A DNA stretch of 47,698 nucleotides from Plasmopara viticola (taxonomy: Eukaryota; Oomycota; Peronosporomycetes; Peronosporales; Peronosporaceae), in the NCBI GenBank assembly GCA_001695595.3, contig MBPM02000250.1:1-47698 (forward strand), in the 5' to 3' direction. Positions 45,672 to 47,698 of the stretch are shown one piece after another. The position numbers and the translations under genes are program-made. Under the pieces are notes generated by a model. The model searched no databases, had not been told where the DNA came from, and worked only from the letters and a program-made list of their open reading frames with translations. Position 1 is the first letter of the stretch. Every line of letters begins with the position of its first letter.

Positions 45672-47698
45672 GACGCAATAGAGCCACAACTAAGCGTGTC
45701 TTCACATCATTGAAGAGCTGAGAAGCTGTACAGCCACAAATACGTACTTTCTATCGTTTAAGACGTGCACAGACGCAATCGAGCCGCAAAAAAGTGTAAA
45801 TTCACTTTTCCAGACATCTGAGAAGATGTGCAGCGACAGATACGTCCTTTCTGTCTATCAGGACGCGCTCGGATGCAATAGAGATACAACAAAGCGTATA
45901 ATTACTGTTTGAAGCGCTGAGACGTTGTACGACCACCGATACGTCCTTTCAATCTATCTAAACGTTCACGCCGAAATGGGGCCACAACCAAGCGTATACT
46001 TACTTCGTTTAGCGCTGAGATGCTGTACGACACAGATACATTTGTTCAATCCTTTGATGGGCCAGGACGCAATAGAGCCACAACTAAGCGTGTCTTCACA
46101 TCATTGAAGAGCTGAGACGCTGTACGACCACAAATACGTACTTTCTATCATTCAAGACGTGCACACACGCAATCGAGCCGCAAAAAAGTGTAAAGTCACT
46201 TTTCCAGACATCGGAGAGATGTGCAGCGACAGATACGTCCTTTCTGTCTATCAGGACGCGCTCGGATGCAATAAGGATACAATAAAGCGTATAATTACTG
46301 TTTTGAAGCGCTGAGACGTTGTACGACCACCGATACGTCCTTTCAATCTATCTAAACGTTCACGGCCGAAATGGGGCCACAACCAAGCGTATACTTACTT
46401 CGTTTTAGCGCTGAGATGCTGTACGACAACAGATACATTTGTTCAATCCTTTTTGATGGGCCAGGACGCAATAGAGCCACAACTAAGCGTGTCTTCACAT
46501 CATTGAAGAGCGTGAGAAGCTGTACAGCCACAAATACGTACTTTCTATCGTTTAAGACGTGCACAGACGCAATCGAGCCGCAAAAAAGTGTAAATTCACT
46601 TTTCCAGACATCTGAGAAGATGTGCAGCGACAGATACGTCCTTTCTGTCTATCAGGACGCGCTCGGATGCAATAGAGATACAACAAAGCGTATAATTACT
46701 GTTTTGAAGCGCTGAGACGTTGTACGACCACCGATACGTCCTTTCAATCTATCTAAACGTTCACGGCCGAAATGGGGCCACAACCAGGCGTATACTCACT
46801 TCGTTTAAGCGCTGAGATGCTGTACGACAACAGATACATTTGTTCAATCCTTTTTGATGGGCCAGGACGCAATAGAGCCACAACTAAGCGTGTCTTCACA
46901 TCATTGAAGAGCTGAGAAGCTGTACAGCCACAAATACGTACTTTCTATCGTTTTAGACGTGCACAGACGCAATCGAGCCGCAAAAAAGTGTAAATTCACT
47001 TTTCCAGACATCTGAGAAGATGTGCAGCGACAGATACGTCCTTTCTGTCTATCAGGACGCGCTCGGATGCAATAGAGATACAACAAAGCGTATAATTACT
47101 GTTTTGAAGCGCTGAGACGTTGTACGACCACCGATACGTCCTTTCAATCTATCTAAACGTTCACGGCCGAAATGGGGCCACAACCAGGCGTATACTCACT
47201 TCGTTTAAGCGCTGAGATGCTGTACGACCACAGATACATTTGTTCAATCCTTTTTGATGGGCCCGGACGCAAAAGCGCCACAACTAAGCGTGTGTTTACA
47301 TCATTGAAGAGCTGAGAAGCTGTTCTGCCACAAATACGTACTTTCTATCATTCAAGACGTGCACAGACGCAATTGAGCCGCAACTAAGTGTTCAATATTT
47401 TTTCCAGATCGCTGAGAAGATGTGCAGCGACAGATACGTCTTTTCTGTCTATCAGGACGCGCTCGGATGCAATAGAGATACAACAAAGCGTACAATTACT
47501 GTTTTGAAGCGCTGAGACGTTGTACGACCACCGATACGTCCTTTCAATCTATCTAAACGTTCACGGCCGAAATGGGGCCACAACCAAGCGTATACTCACT
47601 TCGTTTAAGCGCTGAGATGCTGTACGACCACAGATACATTTGTTCAATCCTTTTTGATGGGCCAGGACGCAATAGAGCCACAACTAAGCGTGTCTTCA
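45672..47698 (+). repeat. Right end: mostly core-type units
   Basis: Unit starts at 45672, 46066, 46465, 46866, 47266 and 47666 give steps of 394, 399, 401, 400 and 400 bp. C-D haplotypes are mostly CACCGAT with CACGGCCG and CCAGGCG. The only strongly divergent stretch is about 47260-47420. The window ends 33 bp into a further unit. No gene is seen. Confidence 0.85.
47366..47465 (+). repeat. B' monomer 7 near the window end
   Basis: It has GCAACTAAGTGTTCAATA, a T run, CCAGATCGCTGAGAAGATG and CAGCGACAG. It is a hybrid of B' in the first half and core B in the second. The preceding A start (47266) is also divergent (GACGCAAAAGCGCCAC). Confidence 0.8.

Larger units (their letters stand above)
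1..47698. repeat. Satellite array, ~398-bp four-monomer higher-order repeat, ~120 copies
   Basis: The entire window is one head-to-tail array. The anchor GACGCAATAGAGCCACAAC (start of monomer A) recurs from position 15 to 47666 at steps of 379-401 bp, usually 397-400, giving 120 intervals. All copies run in the same direction, and I see no inversion, transposon insertion or single-copy DNA. Each unit has four diverged ~100-bp monomers in constant order A-B-C-D. Known biology: arrays with this nested organisation are typical of eukaryotic satellite DNA at centromeres, pericentromeres or subtelomeres, and are maintained by unequal exchange and gene conversion. The chromosomal location and host are not determinable here. 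I do not recognise the repeat family. The array extends beyond both window ends, because the window starts and stops inside a unit. Confidence 0.98.

Noticed and set aside
1..47698. CRISPR array
   Set aside because: Units are ~398 bp and contiguous, with no short direct repeats separated by unique spacers and no cas genes.
1..47698. Telomeric repeats, rDNA spacer, LTR or other transposon
   Set aside because: I saw no short telomere-type motif runs, rRNA-like sequence, terminal repeats, target-site duplications or transposase or polymerase motifs. Every stretch aligns to the A-B-C-D unit.
1..47698. tRNA or other structured RNA genes
   Set aside because: There is no tRNA box A/box B pair or cloverleaf in the unit. 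The inverted repeats seen are only 7-10 bp.

Overview
The whole window is one uninterrupted head-to-tail tandem array: satellite DNA with a higher-order repeat of about 398-400 bp. I find no gene, RNA gene, transposon or unique sequence anywhere in the 47.7 kb. The short open frames (60-122 codons) are the same few peptides recurring every ~400 or ~800 bp on both strands, so they are by-products of the repeat. An array this long and homogeneous points to a eukaryotic chromosome (centromeric, pericentromeric, subtelomeric or another heterochromatic block). Nothing in the sequence names the species. CpG is not depleted (26 CpG in a 399-bp unit of 44.9% G+C, about 20 expected), which argues against a heavily CpG-methylated germline or an old array.

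Repeat architecture: each unit holds four related ~100-bp monomers in fixed order A-B-C-D. In the reference unit 21858-22256 they are 100, 100, 100 and 99 bp. By hand alignment, A/C match at about 72%, B/C at about 67% and C/D at about 69%. I counted unit starts at 15, 413, 812 ... 47666, which gives 120 unit intervals, or about 480 monomers. The monomer itself looks like an old dimer of a ~50-bp motif, clearest in A. Locally the 400-bp units pair into ~795-bp alternating dimers (25040-27425). The hierarchy is therefore ~50 -> ~100 -> ~400 -> ~800 bp.

Layout: 1-2000, older divergent variants; 2001-4333, six consecutive short units (mean ~389 bp) with many small deletions; 4334-40161, homogenised core (88 units between starts 4731 and 39762, mean 398.1 bp); 40162-42097, five short units (mean ~387 bp); 42098-45671, core-type units interleaved with a divergent lineage carrying T-rich B' monomers; 45672-47698, mostly core-type with one more B' monomer at 47366.

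In the core, monomers A and B and the start of C are almost invariant from unit to unit. Nearly all variation is a small set of 1-2 bp alleles between mid-C and the end of D, combined in mosaic fashion. Other signals are a perfect 10-bp palindrome in A with a decayed GTAC-centred equivalent in B, C and D, a 7-bp inverted repeat in the amplified form of B that is absent from B', rare linked haplotypes that recur kilobases apart, and an island of right-flank-type sequence at 11603-11806. All alignments and counts were made by eye. Unit number and small indels in such an array are also sensitive to assembly and polishing error.
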